Assembly (NCBI RefSeq): GCF_000150955.2
Contig: NC_011682.1
Span: 530,897 to 594,896 of the forward strand
Direction of reading: 5' to 3'
Length of the DNA stretch: 64,000 nucleotides
DNA from: Phaeodactylum tricornutum CCAP 1055/1
Taxonomy: Eukaryota; Bacillariophyta; Bacillariophyceae; Surirellales; Neidiaceae
Notes under the pieces: model-generated
The model's database searches: none
What the model was told of the DNA's origin: nothing
Seen by the model: only the letters and a program-made list of their open reading frames with translations
Shown here: in pieces, positions 32,501 through 42,562 of the stretch
Numbering within the stretch: the stretch's first letter is position 1
How the letters are laid out: each line of letters opens with the position of its first letter
Translations under genes and position numbers: made by a program

Positions 32501-33880
32501 TGCGACAAAGGCCACTGATCGAGATGAGACAGGTCGTTCTCGTATATCTCTCGACATGGCAGACTCATCCTCAACAGCCAGGGTAGCATCGACGGACAGA
32601 ATGCTGAGCCGTCTATTTAAAATTGAAGTGCACCATGTTCTTCCCGCAAAAATACAGCACGAAGCTGTTTCAGCACATACTCACACTATTGCCGACATAC
32701 TCACTTGCCATGCGTTGATGTCCGAGGCCGTAGCGAAGCTACCGTCTCTTTCTCCTCTGGATTTTACTGTTAATATAGGGGGTCGGGATGAGGCCCACAA
32801 CATGAGCGAAAGCGCAGCTCAAAGCCTTGGTCTAACGACACTGGACGCGGTGAGAATTACAGGGAACATGCTTGGAGGACTCTTTCAGCAATTGAAGCAT
32901 TCCGATTCGGTCCAGGTTTCCGAGTACTGTGGTAAGTCACAAATTCGTTGCAGTCTCTGACTTTTTGGATGGCAAGTTTATCGCCGTGCATATTTACAAA
33001 TCTATGTCTACCGTTTCCAGCTGAGGTGATTGCAGAGTTCTTCAACTCAATGCTTTACTGTGCGCTACCTATCGATGCTCTGGCGATTCTTTCTGATTTT
33101 CTACAGATTGAATCAGAGTCCATCGAGACGTTGGATCCAAACCTCAGTCCAGCCCTTCTCAATCAGGATTCTTCCAAGAATCGACCGAGCGGCAGTGCAG
33201 GATGTGGAGACGCAGACGACTCACTCTTTCCGTTGTTGTCCAAAATTGAATCGGAACTGTTGTGCGTGGAGCATGACATGCACGTGACTAAGCAGTTTCT
33301 GGCTCTTGCTTCACAACGAAATGAGCCCGTTCACGCAAGCGATCCGCCACCGGCGTTTCACACCTTTCACGAAGCCATGCATGTTTCGCTACTGAAGGTA
33401 ATGGCCGAGCGGGACGAAGCGCACGCAAAGTTGGTTGCGGCCGATGTAATGCACGTCCATGAATTGGAACAGCAACGCAAACAGGTCCAACAATTGACGG
33501 CGCGTCTAGAGGCCTTGTCTAAGCCGCATACTGCGACAAATGCCGAGGAAAGTGGAAAGATGCAACGGATGCAGAAGCAAATGCAGCAAAACTCGGACAT
33601 GGAACTCATTTCGCTGTGTCAACAGTTGACTGGAGAAATTTCGGCTCGCACAGCGGCATCCTTGGAAGTACTGCGTTTAAAGGAGAGTCGCAAGATAGAA
33701 CGGGATATTGAAGAAGCTGAGAAGCGAGCTCTACTGGATGAGCTGCAAAGTCTTAAGACCGAGCTAGCCCGGGAAAAAGCCCTGGCTAAGGAGGCACAAT
33801 GTGAGTCACAAGTCTGGAAGCAATCGTACGAACATGTGGCTCGAATGCGAGAAGCAACAATTCTGGACGAGTCGACCTAA
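26559..33880 (+). CDS. Giant chorein-domain bridge-like lipid transfer protein (BLTP3/UHRF1BP1-like, VPS13 relative) with PH and RanBP2 zinc finger
   Basis: Exon 1 (26559-26603, starting MEQFVLGIFQEQLAK) splices to exon 2 at 26691 through a GTAAGC..TTGTAG intron. A GTAAGT..TTCCAG intron (32932-33020) then joins the last exon, 33021-33880. The N-terminus (FIVGFRKEQVTANLLNGKGE, then WTNIRKAPIIV) follows the chorein motif of VPS13/BLTP3 proteins, which form a groove that moves bulk lipid between membranes. Further on lie a PH domain (about 30815-31130), a RanBP2-type zinc finger (about 31770-31845, WFCALC then CEIC) and a C-terminal coiled coil (about 33400-33870). Frame is kept throughout, about 2380 codons, except for one in-frame TGA at 28425-28427. 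An intron removing it would have to use a weak GTGTCG-like donor near 28355 with the acceptor CTACAG at 28446. Confidence 0.82.
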
Positions 33881-35594
33881 ATTAAGGTTTTTGCACAAAG
33901 AACGTACTACAATCTTTGAAATCAACTTTTAAAATCCTGCTTCCAGCCACATTCGATCAAGCGCTGCAGCTTTTGAACTTTTCCGTGCGACAGAGAGAAT
34001 AGCCATTGGTACAGCCTAGCTAGCAGAGAGAATGGAAAGATCGAGTAAAGCGTGCTAACATAAACTAGGTGTGAATCTAGGACATGTCTATGTGTAAACA
34101 CTCGCTTCCCGGCCAATGCCCTTTAGCAAGGTACCCGAATATAGGGGTGGTACAGTGCTCGACTATGAGCAACACCAAGTTCTCACGGTTCGGGCCAAAA
34201 TCGTTGATGTTCGCCGATGAAGTGCGACAAAATAGGTAGGGAGCACTAGCTAGCTGTGTACGAAAATCTACATGGGGAGGGTGCAGATCGTGAAGAAGTG
34301 GGTGTTATGACGTAGCTGTATTAAATCCTATAGCATCGACAGCTTTCTTACAGTTAGTCGTACGAAGGCCTCGTAACCATGGAATCACGACCAAATTTTG
34401 TCGACCATGATATACGCATCCAAAACCGAGAAGATACATGGGTCAGTCATCGTGACCTGTACATGTATGTGCACGTGATGTGTAAAACAGACGTACGTTA
34501 CTCGACCGCTTCACGTTGTTGTATGTGTTTCGAGTTTTGCGCAAGCCATGAGTTGAATCGGGACTTCTTTGCCGTTCTAAAATTAAGGTCAGCTGTATTT
34601 ATCTCTAATTGGTACCTGGCGTTTCAAACCAGCAAAGCACTCCTGGTTCGTAGTCAGAAAACGCGAGTTTGTCGTTTATAGACTAGTCCGTTTTCCCTCT
34701 GGTATACCGTAGGACTGACTGTGTGTCGTCCCCGTCCCGTGTGGAGGGAAGAGGGATCGGCGTGAAACGTGAGATTTGGTGTGACACTCAATGTCCAACC
34801 AAAGAGACTCCGGCGCGCAGCCGTTGGATTCCCGCCGTAATTGCTTTCTGGAATCGAGGAATGTACGTAGGCAACTGGAGACGTTTCCAAGAGACGCACC
34901 ATGAACCGCAAATGGGGGGTTATTTGTACTTGTTTTATAAATACAAATCTCTATAGTGAGTCGATACACATGGCACGCCGGTCAGCCTCTATTTTTAGCA
35001 CATTAGTGCCTTTCGGATGCCTGATCCGTTGAATTCATTGGCCACGGAACCAAATTTTGTGCTCTAAAATTAATTAGACTAAAACTTGTAATTATTCGTG
35101 CTCGACATGCGTTTTCGGGTGAACCAGCGTTTCCGGTGTTCGCTGCGACTGGACTAACCCGTGTATTCACCCCATTGTTCGTGCCTCCAAACGATGGACT
35201 GCGACGAGTTTACCAACGCACGTCCATTTCACATCCAACGGCCTCATTTACTTTGCGCTCCAGTGCCTTCCAAAACGGTTTTCGATTGCTAGGTTCAGCC
35301 CGAAGGTCAAATCGGAAACACTTTGTCTGTAGAGTGTTTCTGCGGACGACGTTCGTATTTCAATCGAACTCCTCTGAACTGCTCCAAATCGACTTGTTGC
35401 CTGTACTAGGAGTCGTCCCCAGTCAAGTTTTTGAGTTGTCATTGTGACAAGTTTTTCAGTTGGAGACGCTGCACCTGAGCAACATCGGCAGCCTCCTTGT
35501 CTGGCGTTGCTAGAAGCAGGCTCATTTTCGTTTCCTGACGCGCCCACGCGCTGTACAGGTTTCCAGTTTCGGAACTCCACAACCATCCGTACCC
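33881..35594. other. Long intergenic region, no supported gene
   Basis: About 1.7 kb without a convincing frame. A 100-codon ATG frame at 34379 has odd composition and no motif. A small hairpin (ATTTGTA..TACAAAT) lies at about 34922-34948. The right end carries the kinase-gene leader. Confidence 0.4.
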
Positions 35595-38227
35595 ATGCCG
35601 GATCCGGAACGCACCAAATCTCCTCTGCGACCTCATTCTTGCAAAGCAGAGACGGGCGACCAAACATCGCAAATGCACTCTCTCCTAAGCTGGATGCAGC
35701 GCAGTACAGAGTCATCGACGCCCACTACTGTCGCGAGTACGCCGGATTGCTCCGACTCTACCCAACAGCAGACGCCACCTTCTATTTACGATCTGCAAGA
35801 TCGTTACGTCACCACCGGCTCTCTCGCAATACCGGAGCAAACGGAAGACTACGATGATGACGATGACGTCATGTTGGAGGAGCGCTTTGGCGGGCGCGAT
35901 CTCGATCGAGAGATCTCTCCGGTTTGCCGCACCGGCCTGACGGTGCGGACGAGGTCTTTACCCGGTTCTCCGTCCGAAGTAGACAACTCCTGGGAGTCGC
36001 GGGAAAGCTACGCTTCCTATCCCATTGGACGTAAACTGCGCTCGCGTCGCAAGAGCTCGACGCAGGGTATTGTCCTCAAGAATCGTCGCCGTAGACGATC
36101 CAGCCGTGCTTCCCGAGACGATGATGACAATTCGCTCACCACCTTGTCCTTTTCGGATGATCCACCCTCTCCGAACAACGATTCTTTGCCCCGAACAATC
36201 CCCTACCGCAGAATGTCTTCCCGCCGCTATTCACCCGCGCGCTCGCTGGGGGAGTCCACCACATTTCGGAATTTTGTTTGGAAATTGGGGCACCCACGAG
36301 GTCTCCTATGGCTCATGTGCGTTATTGGACTCGTCAGCATCAGCATGACCTACATGTCGACGCGGAATATGGCGGGCCGTCCAGGAGAAATTGGAAGGAT
36401 TCAAGTGCTTTACGCTGGAAACCACCATGTCCCCCTGAGGACGTCGCGGCTGAAAGGAGGTGGTGTATCGGGAAATTTCTTGCGTGGTTTTCCAGCGCCA
36501 ACATCTACGTCAATCGCCGCCAGGAAATCTGTGCCGGAACAGGGACGGAAGTCGGCGGTCACTTTGAATCATGCCATTGTGGACTCCCGCAAAATCTCAG
36601 AAGTAGGAGTTGATGAACACCTGGCGAAAAACTATGCTTTGAAGAAAAATGATGACCGCAAGCACCTTGAAGTGCATAAATCGAAACATGACGAAGGCAA
36701 ACATCACCACAGCCATGACGAACACAAGCATTCTGGGAATATGAAGGACAAGCATCACATTGAGCACAAGAGTACGGATAAGAATGATGATCGCAAAGAT
36801 CCGGCAAATCCAGAAATACAGCATGAAAAACGCCATGACAGCAGTGCTACGAACACTGAACTGGAAAATCACAATGAGCCGAAAAACTCGCTTACGTCCG
36901 TAGCAATGCCGTTGGTTCCTCTCAGCATTCCGAAATCCGACTACGAGGCTCAAGATTGGAGATTGTACAGGGCACCTGCCCACAGTCCCTCAAACGTTAC
37001 GCACCACAGGATGGTATTTGTTGATCCATCGTTGGCTCACGCCCCTCTTCGTCACCGTAAGGTTGTGTCGTACCCATCCGATTATACCGACCCGACTCAG
37101 CTATACTCCATCCTGGATTCTGGCGACGAACGCATCAAGCGCATGGAACCCCGGGATCCATACGTGCAGGGCGAATGTGTGCCAATGCAGCCCTGGCAAA
37201 CAACATACCACCCCTTATGCAACGGCGTACACGAGCTGGGTATCGATCAAATTCTCGGCGAAGAGACCGGTAGTGATATGCGTCTGTTTGGAACAAAAGG
37301 ATTTTGGCGTAACGCGTGGAGAGCGGATATTTTGAATGGACATTCGCATTTGCACGAACGAGATACTATTGTTATCAAAACTCTCAAGTATGTATGCCCA
37401 GGAATAAATTGCTTGATTGTTACTTACTGGATATTTTACTAACTCCTCGATTTGTCTTCAGGCTACAACATAACTTTGAAGAAGCGCATTTTGAGCATGA
37501 TCGTATTGATGCGGTCGCGATGGAGCGCTTAACATCGTCGCCGCATGTTATTAATGTGTTTGGATTCTGTGGACATACGGTCATGACTGAATTCGCTGAC
37601 GGAAAGCGTCTTGGAGAATTGGCCGATCGAGCCAAGAAACAACCGTTGGAACGGCTCAAGATCGCTCGCGACATTGCTGAGGGTCTTGCTGATGTACACG
37701 GCATTGATGGAGATGGCAATGTATCTTTTGTTCACTTGGATATCAACCCTGCTAACGTGGTCAGCATAGGAGGCCGTCTGAAGTTGAACGATTTCAATAT
37801 TGGTGTTCCAAGGCGCTGGAATACTACGTCAAATGAACCTTGCGGTTTCCCAACACAATATCCGAACGCGCAATGGCGGTCACCGGAGGAGGCTCGCCAA
37901 GAGGAAAATCTGACAGAAAAAGTTGATATCTTCTCCCTGGGTCACATATTTTTTAGAATGATTTGCGGTCATGAGCCCTGGAGTTCATTTGAGCCGGGTG
38001 GCAAGCCCTCCGCCGACGAACTACATGAGAAGGTTGGAAGAGGTGTTTTACCCACAATTCCTACGAATGTTTTGGAGTCGAAAGACCCCGAAGTTGTCGC
38101 CATTCGAAACGCGATGATCCAATGTTACACTTTCATTCCGTCCGAGCGTCCAAGTGCGAAACAAATTGCCCGAAATTTGCAGAAAGCTCTGGACAAGGCC
38201 GAACTAGTACAAGAGGCTCGGCCTTAA
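35595..38227 (+). CDS. Type II membrane protein with C-terminal atypical protein kinase domain (POMK-like motif)
   Basis: Two exons (35595-37387 and 37462-38227) are joined by a 74-bp GTATGT..CTTCAG intron; the total of 2559 nt encodes 852 residues. The N-terminal 230 residues are Ser/Arg/Asp-rich and presumably cytosolic. One TM helix follows at about 235-254 (LLWLMCVIGLVSISMTYM), then a His/Lys-rich stalk, then a kinase fold. Visible kinase elements are the VIK lysine (DTIVIKTLK), the catalytic loop HLDINPANVV at about residue 688, NDFNIG in place of DFG, and a P..RSPEE segment. The K, D and N residues needed for catalysis are present. The NDFN form resembles luminal POMK-type kinases that are expanded in stramenopiles; that comparison is from memory. 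A Golgi or ER luminal kinase is the likely role. Confidence 0.78.
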
Positions 38228-38469
38228 ATCGAGACAAAAGTGCGTGATATCTTGGCCATCAAGTAAACGGTTAATAGACAGACTTTTCCTATGTGAAGTG
38301 TACCCTAGGATTTATATTTCTGTTAACAGCGAAGGCGGTTTGTCTCTAATGGGGATTGCCGCTCCTGGTCACAGAGGGAGCGTCACCATAACCAAACACC
38401 AAAAACGCCGATTCGGCTTTCGCTTCTATCCGGAATCACGCTGGGTCCGATTTATGATACGTTCGTTCT

Positions 38470-39165
38470 TCACGCCGTTTCTACCAAATAGGGCTCGCGA
38501 CAAATTGGGCACCGATCGTGCTTGATGAGCCAAGCGGACATGCAAGCTTCATGAAAGATGTGCTTGCACGAGACTGACTCGCAGACGCGGTCGCATGGTT
38601 CGTAATTTGAAAGGCAAATGGCGCACCCGGTGTCTTCACAAAAGGAATCATAGTCACTCAACGCGGCCGTAGGAGTGCATTCGCGATAGCTGGGAAAGTC
38701 ATCTCCCTTTATTCGTGAATGGGAGTCGGAGTTTTCAAGTTGCTCCTTTCGATTAACAGAGTCGCCGCTCGTTGACGAAGGTCTTAATCCGGTAGGAACA
38801 TTGTCGGTCTCATCCCCATATTCTAAAGTCAAGTCGTCGGACGCACTCGTCATCGAATCATCGCTGATAGCAGCACTTTTCCATTCTCGCACCATCATGT
38901 TCGAAGCAATGTACTCTTTGCGTTCCGCGATTCTCTTTTTCTGTGTCTGTTTGGATTCGACTTGTTGGTCATGTTGATCTGTGGCGTTTTGTCGTAGCAA
39001 GGCCATTCGACAGATTATCATGCAGAAGCCTATCAGAAAGACGACAAGAACCAAAGTTGCCGCGTCCGTTGCATCATTCCCGATACCGCCTTCGGCAGTT
39101 GTGGGTGGTTTTGTTGTAGTTTCATTATCTTGGAGTACGATTGTTGTGCTCAATCCGTCATTCAT
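38470..39165 (-). CDS. Single-pass membrane RING-H2 protein, paralogue 3
   Basis: From the ATG at 39165 the protein is 231 residues. It has a short Thr-rich extracytosolic N-terminus, one TM helix at about residues 37-60 (ATLVLVVFLIGFCMIIC), a Ser/Asp/Glu-rich linker and a C-terminal RING-H2 finger (CAICL, then C, SCKHIFHEAC, WLIKH, CPIC). The tail EPYLVETA closely resembles that of the gene at 990 (ETYLVESV). An upstream in-frame GTG at 39204 is not a likely start. It is convergent with the kinase gene (242 bp apart). A membrane E3 ligase role is inferred. Confidence 0.86.
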   Translation of the reverse strand: MNDGLSTTIVLQDNETTTKPPTTAEGGIGNDATDAATLVLVVFLIGFCMIICRMALLRQNATDQHDQQVESKQTQKKRIAERKEYIASNMMVREWKSAAISDDSMTSASDDLTLEYGDETDNVPTGLRPSSTSGDSVNRKEQLENSDSHSRIKGDDFPSYRECTPTAALSDYDSFCEDTGCAICLSNYEPCDRVCESVSCKHIFHEACMSAWLIKHDRCPICREPYLVETA

Positions 39166-39722
39166 TGTGAAGGGCGATACGTGTGACAGTATATTTACAT
39201 GCACACCTTTTCTTGCAAAAATGGTTTGTGTTGATGTTTTGAGAATGTGGATGGCATTTTTGAATGGTGTTCGTATTCAAGGTACGCTAGAGAAATACCG
39301 GCTTCACAGACTGGACTAACTGCAAGTGTCGTGCTCTCGAACAGTATAGTTAACGAGGCACCCATTTATTCATAAAATGTCAGTGTTTGCCTATCGAGCG
39401 TTCGTAGAAAGGAAGACGAAGCATCCTGGAACATCGACTATGCGAACCGAACGAAGCGAACCCGCCAAATCCCGCCTTTCGAGTGAGATCTTACCGGTCT
39501 ACCGAGACCTCGCTTGTGTGACTCAATTCATCTCCGGCATTTTTCACAGTCTTCAGGAGCGCCAGTATTCCTGCTAATGTTAAGGCTGGTTTCGTGCTGT
39601 CAGTATCGTGCGCCACTATGATGACAATCAAGTTTTTCTCTCACGTCGAAGCGACAAGATTCAACTATCCTTATGTATATTTCATTAATCTGGTGTGAAT
39701 AACGTCAATATTTGGCAAAAGA
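39166..39722. other. Intergenic upstream of tRNA-Asn
   Basis: 557 bp with no supported gene; it holds the promoter side of the RING-H2 gene. A 66-codon ATG frame at 39377 has no motif. Confidence 0.4.
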
Positions 39723-39795
39723 TCTCTGTTAGCTCAGTTGGTAGAGCGCAAGACTGTTAATCTTGAGGCCGCTGGTTCGATCCCAGCACAGAGAG
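39723..39795 (+). tRNA. tRNA-Asn (GTT)
   Basis: This 73-nt cloverleaf has acceptor TCTCTGT/ACAGAGA, anticodon arm CAAGA-CTGTTAA-TCTTG (anticodon GTT), T arm GCTGG-TTCGATC-CCAGC and discriminator G. A TTTT terminator starts at 39796. No intron. It is nearly identical to the copy at 24979-25051, which lies in the opposite orientation. Confidence 0.97.
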
Positions 39796-40155
39796 TTTTG
39801 GAAAAATTTTCTTTTTCTCATGCCTACATGAAATAACCATGGAGATGACGAAAAACACGGTACCCGTGGTAAGGCTCATGCAAACGAACACCCTTTGTTT
39901 TAGAATCAATTCCATTTGTTAACGACAGCCGTGATCGCTGTAGCACTGTACGCTACGGATCAGCAGTAAGCTAGCTGGAAGTACCAATCATATCGACCAA
40001 TTCTGTTCACTTTGATAAAGGTTTGAACCTGACTGGCTACCTCTAGCACTCTAACAGAGTATACACGGCTCAACATTAAGTTTTTATGTCTTTCTCGTTT
40101 CCAACGCCCGAGATGCACGATCCTGTCGACAGTTTTGGTAGCCCTAGGGATTTAC
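39796..40155. other. Intergenic after tRNA-Asn
   Basis: 360 bp with no supported gene; the right part should be the 3' UTR of the minus-strand tetraspan gene. Confidence 0.4.
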
Positions 40156-40906
40156 CTAAGCCATCGTACCTGGTGCTTCGTAGGATACCGTCGGTGCCCC
40201 GTGTGCTTCGCCCGTCATCTCCATGGCGGAATTCTCGGGCTTGTCGAGAATTTCGGATCGATGCGCAGCCAGTATCGCGGCAAAGCTGCCCAACAGAACA
40301 CTTTGGCAAAGAGCGAGAAAGGCCATGATAGACTCTGCCTTGTTAGGCATGTTTATGAATGCCTGATCTCGTTCGTAACCAATATAACTAAAGGAGGATG
40401 GCAAACAAGAAGCAATGATGCGCTCGGGTTAGCCAGGGCAATCACGGAGATACGTGCATCGACGAGCTGTTCAGAGCTGACACGAATACGTACGTGAGAA
40501 AAAGTAGAAAGAACATTTGACTCATTGAAACAACGGCGCCCATGAAAAATCCAACGGCCATGGAATTGTGAAATTTCCGCATAATGATGGTGCCGCCAAC
40601 GGCGAGTGCGCACACCATGACGGCGGACCAGATGGAAAGGAAACCTTCCTTAAAGCTTCGGGTGCTCATGATGACAAAACTCATGGTCGTGATTGCCACA
40701 GTCAAGCCCAATATTGAGTACCTAGTTTCATCGGATGAAAGCGCACGTAAATGGATTGGTCAGACGCTCGGCTGAATATAAATAAGTCGGATGGCTTCCA
40801 CGGTGGGACAAAGAGAAAGCACCTACCACCATCCGGCTATCAATTTTCGTGATGAGCCCCCGCAAAGTTGGTCCGCCAAGTAGGTCGTATACTGCGACAG
40901 CCCCAT
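40156..40906 (-). CDS. Four-TM membrane protein (MARVEL-like), three exons
   Basis: Splice sites read by eye give exons 40906-40827, 40721-40494 and 40387-40156, totalling 540 nt (179 residues). The introns are GTAGGT..ACTAG (105 bp) and GTACGT..TTTAG (106 bp). The second acceptor follows a long pyrimidine tract. The exact multiple of three and the clean joins (AGWWYSILGL and FLTYIGYERD) support the model. The product has four hydrophobic helices at about residues 25-45, 53-75, 83-108 and 122-146, and a polar Ser/Glu/Pro-rich C-tail. This resembles small MARVEL or tetraspan membrane proteins, but no diagnostic motif confirms that. It lies on the same strand as the STIMATE gene; co-function is not shown. 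Confidence 0.65.
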
Positions 40907-41542
40907 GATCTCTAACAGCACGAAAGTGTCAAAAAGTTTGGCGCTTTGTGGGACGGATGATGTTTCGCGATTGTCTTGCCGTCAGAAGGATGGTGATGAG
41001 ATTGCAGCGTGACCCGCTTTGAAAGTGAGACTGTTTCGTCGCTAGTTGATGCGGGGGCTGGTTTTTCGTAGGCGGCCTAGCGCAAACCCCACCGTCGAGG
41101 AGCCGTTGCGTTTCAGCAATTAAGTTGTTTTTGCCTGGTCGGCGTGATTCTGATATTAAAGTTTTAAGAACTTTGTCTTACATGAGTTGTCGTTTTGTAT
41201 GTAGAGTATATCATAGAGTTTTCAACGAATAACACAAATCATTCTGCCCCGGAGGCGCATCTGACCAGTCACCCGAGGAGAAAGGGTATCCTTCTCTAGA
41301 GAATCATTTGTGAGGACGACCTGCTTCTACCGCAGTATAATTTGGTGGCTGATTGTACACACACGGCGGAAAAAAAGGTCGACGATTGCGCGGTAGAGGC
41401 TGCTCGCGAAGAATTTTAACTGTAAAGCAAGGGCAAAACTACTCTTTGTTTCGGGACGGTTGTACAATGAGAACTCCAAAAGGGCAAATTTAAGGCCAAA
41501 AATGGTAGTCTAATGTTACAGCAGAGGGTGGGAGCAGAGACT
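40907..41542. other. Intergenic between tetraspan and STIMATE genes
   Basis: 636 bp between two same-strand genes, containing the STIMATE 3' UTR and the tetraspan promoter. I see no gene or repeat. Confidence 0.4.
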
Positions 41543-42562
41543 TCACACGGACGCCGTTTCGGGCCGGTGGACGGAAGACTGCGGTGACGCGACGGTGGTC
41601 ACGGCACTCCAAGGGGCTGATTGGTAGTTTCCAGGCGGCAACGAACCTCCGGCGGCCATTTCCTGTTCGCCCGCCATGAGAGCTGCATTTTTGGAGTCGA
41701 CGATTGAGTCCGGTTCGTGCGCACCGGCGTGACTTTTCTTAGCCTTGAGGTAACCGTCAGCAATCCAAAAGTAAATGACGTTTAGAATTCCGGGAAAGAA
41801 GATCATGACAAAGAGTAGCTCGAAGCGAATGTTGCCTTGCAGTGGGGCGAACAGAACCCCTCCGATCCAGGCCAACCAGGAGCCTCCGGCGAGCATAAAG
41901 ATGTAAATAATGACTTTGACCACGGTGAGGATGACGAGCCAAGCGAGACACTGTGAAATCCAATGCAGGACGCCGTCGGGGCCGGAATACACCCCGGAAT
42001 GCTTCAAATGGACCCAGTCTCTTTCGCTGGCAAGCTTGTCCAGCACCCCTAGAAAGAAAATAGCCAAAACAAGACCGAGTGTGGTATCTATAAGGTAGCT
42101 CATTCCGTACCAGGCGCATTGATCCTGCAACCGTGATTCACCGGTGATTCTTTCGGAAATAATAGCGGCAATGATCTAAAAAAGACGCCCGCATCGGCAT
42201 GTCGAGGAACATACACGTGTGAGACGGGCGATTGCAGATATATCGTATCGTTGGCCGGTGATGCCACACCAAATTAGCTTGATACGCACCATATTCAAAA
42301 CGTGTGCGTAACAAGCTCCCAGTGCTTGTTTTCCAATATCGAGCGACCAGGTCCGAAAGGTCCTCCGAGGTACCTCTTGCAGACGTTTGAAATAGAGCGA
42401 CAGTAGGGCGAGAACGGCGAGGATCATTTGTACCAGTACGGTAAAGAAATCCTCGCGATCATAAATTTTACAGTACCGCGTTTCGTCTTGGTAGTCGGTG
42501 TTGTTATTGACGTCGTCGTCAAAGGCATTGTTGTTATTGTTTTGGTCGTCATTTTCAGCCAT
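41543..42562 (-). CDS. STIMATE/TMEM110-family membrane protein
   Basis: Exon 1 (42562-42290, 91 codons) and exon 2 (42175-41543, 211 codons) are joined by a GTGCGT..TTTTAG intron of 114 bp, giving 301 residues. The N-terminus is Asn/Asp-rich. Family hallmarks are TM1 with FFTVLVQMILAVLALLSLYFKR, then TWSLDIGKQALGACYAHVLN, then CAWYGMSYLIDTTLGL, followed by two or three more TM helices and a cytosolic tail. In animals STIMATE is an ER protein that promotes STIM1 activation at ER-plasma membrane contacts. The diatom role is unknown, because STIM/Orai partners need not be present. The family call comes from remembered motif similarity. Confidence 0.8.

Noticed and set aside
34379-34681. 100-codon ATG frame in the 33.9-35.6 kb gap
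   Set aside because: Odd composition, no recognisable domain and no splice partner seen.
34951-34963. CTATAGTGAGTCG, a 13-base match to the reverse T7 promoter
   Set aside because: The match stops before the rest of the promoter and no vector sequence surrounds it, so chance is the simplest reading.
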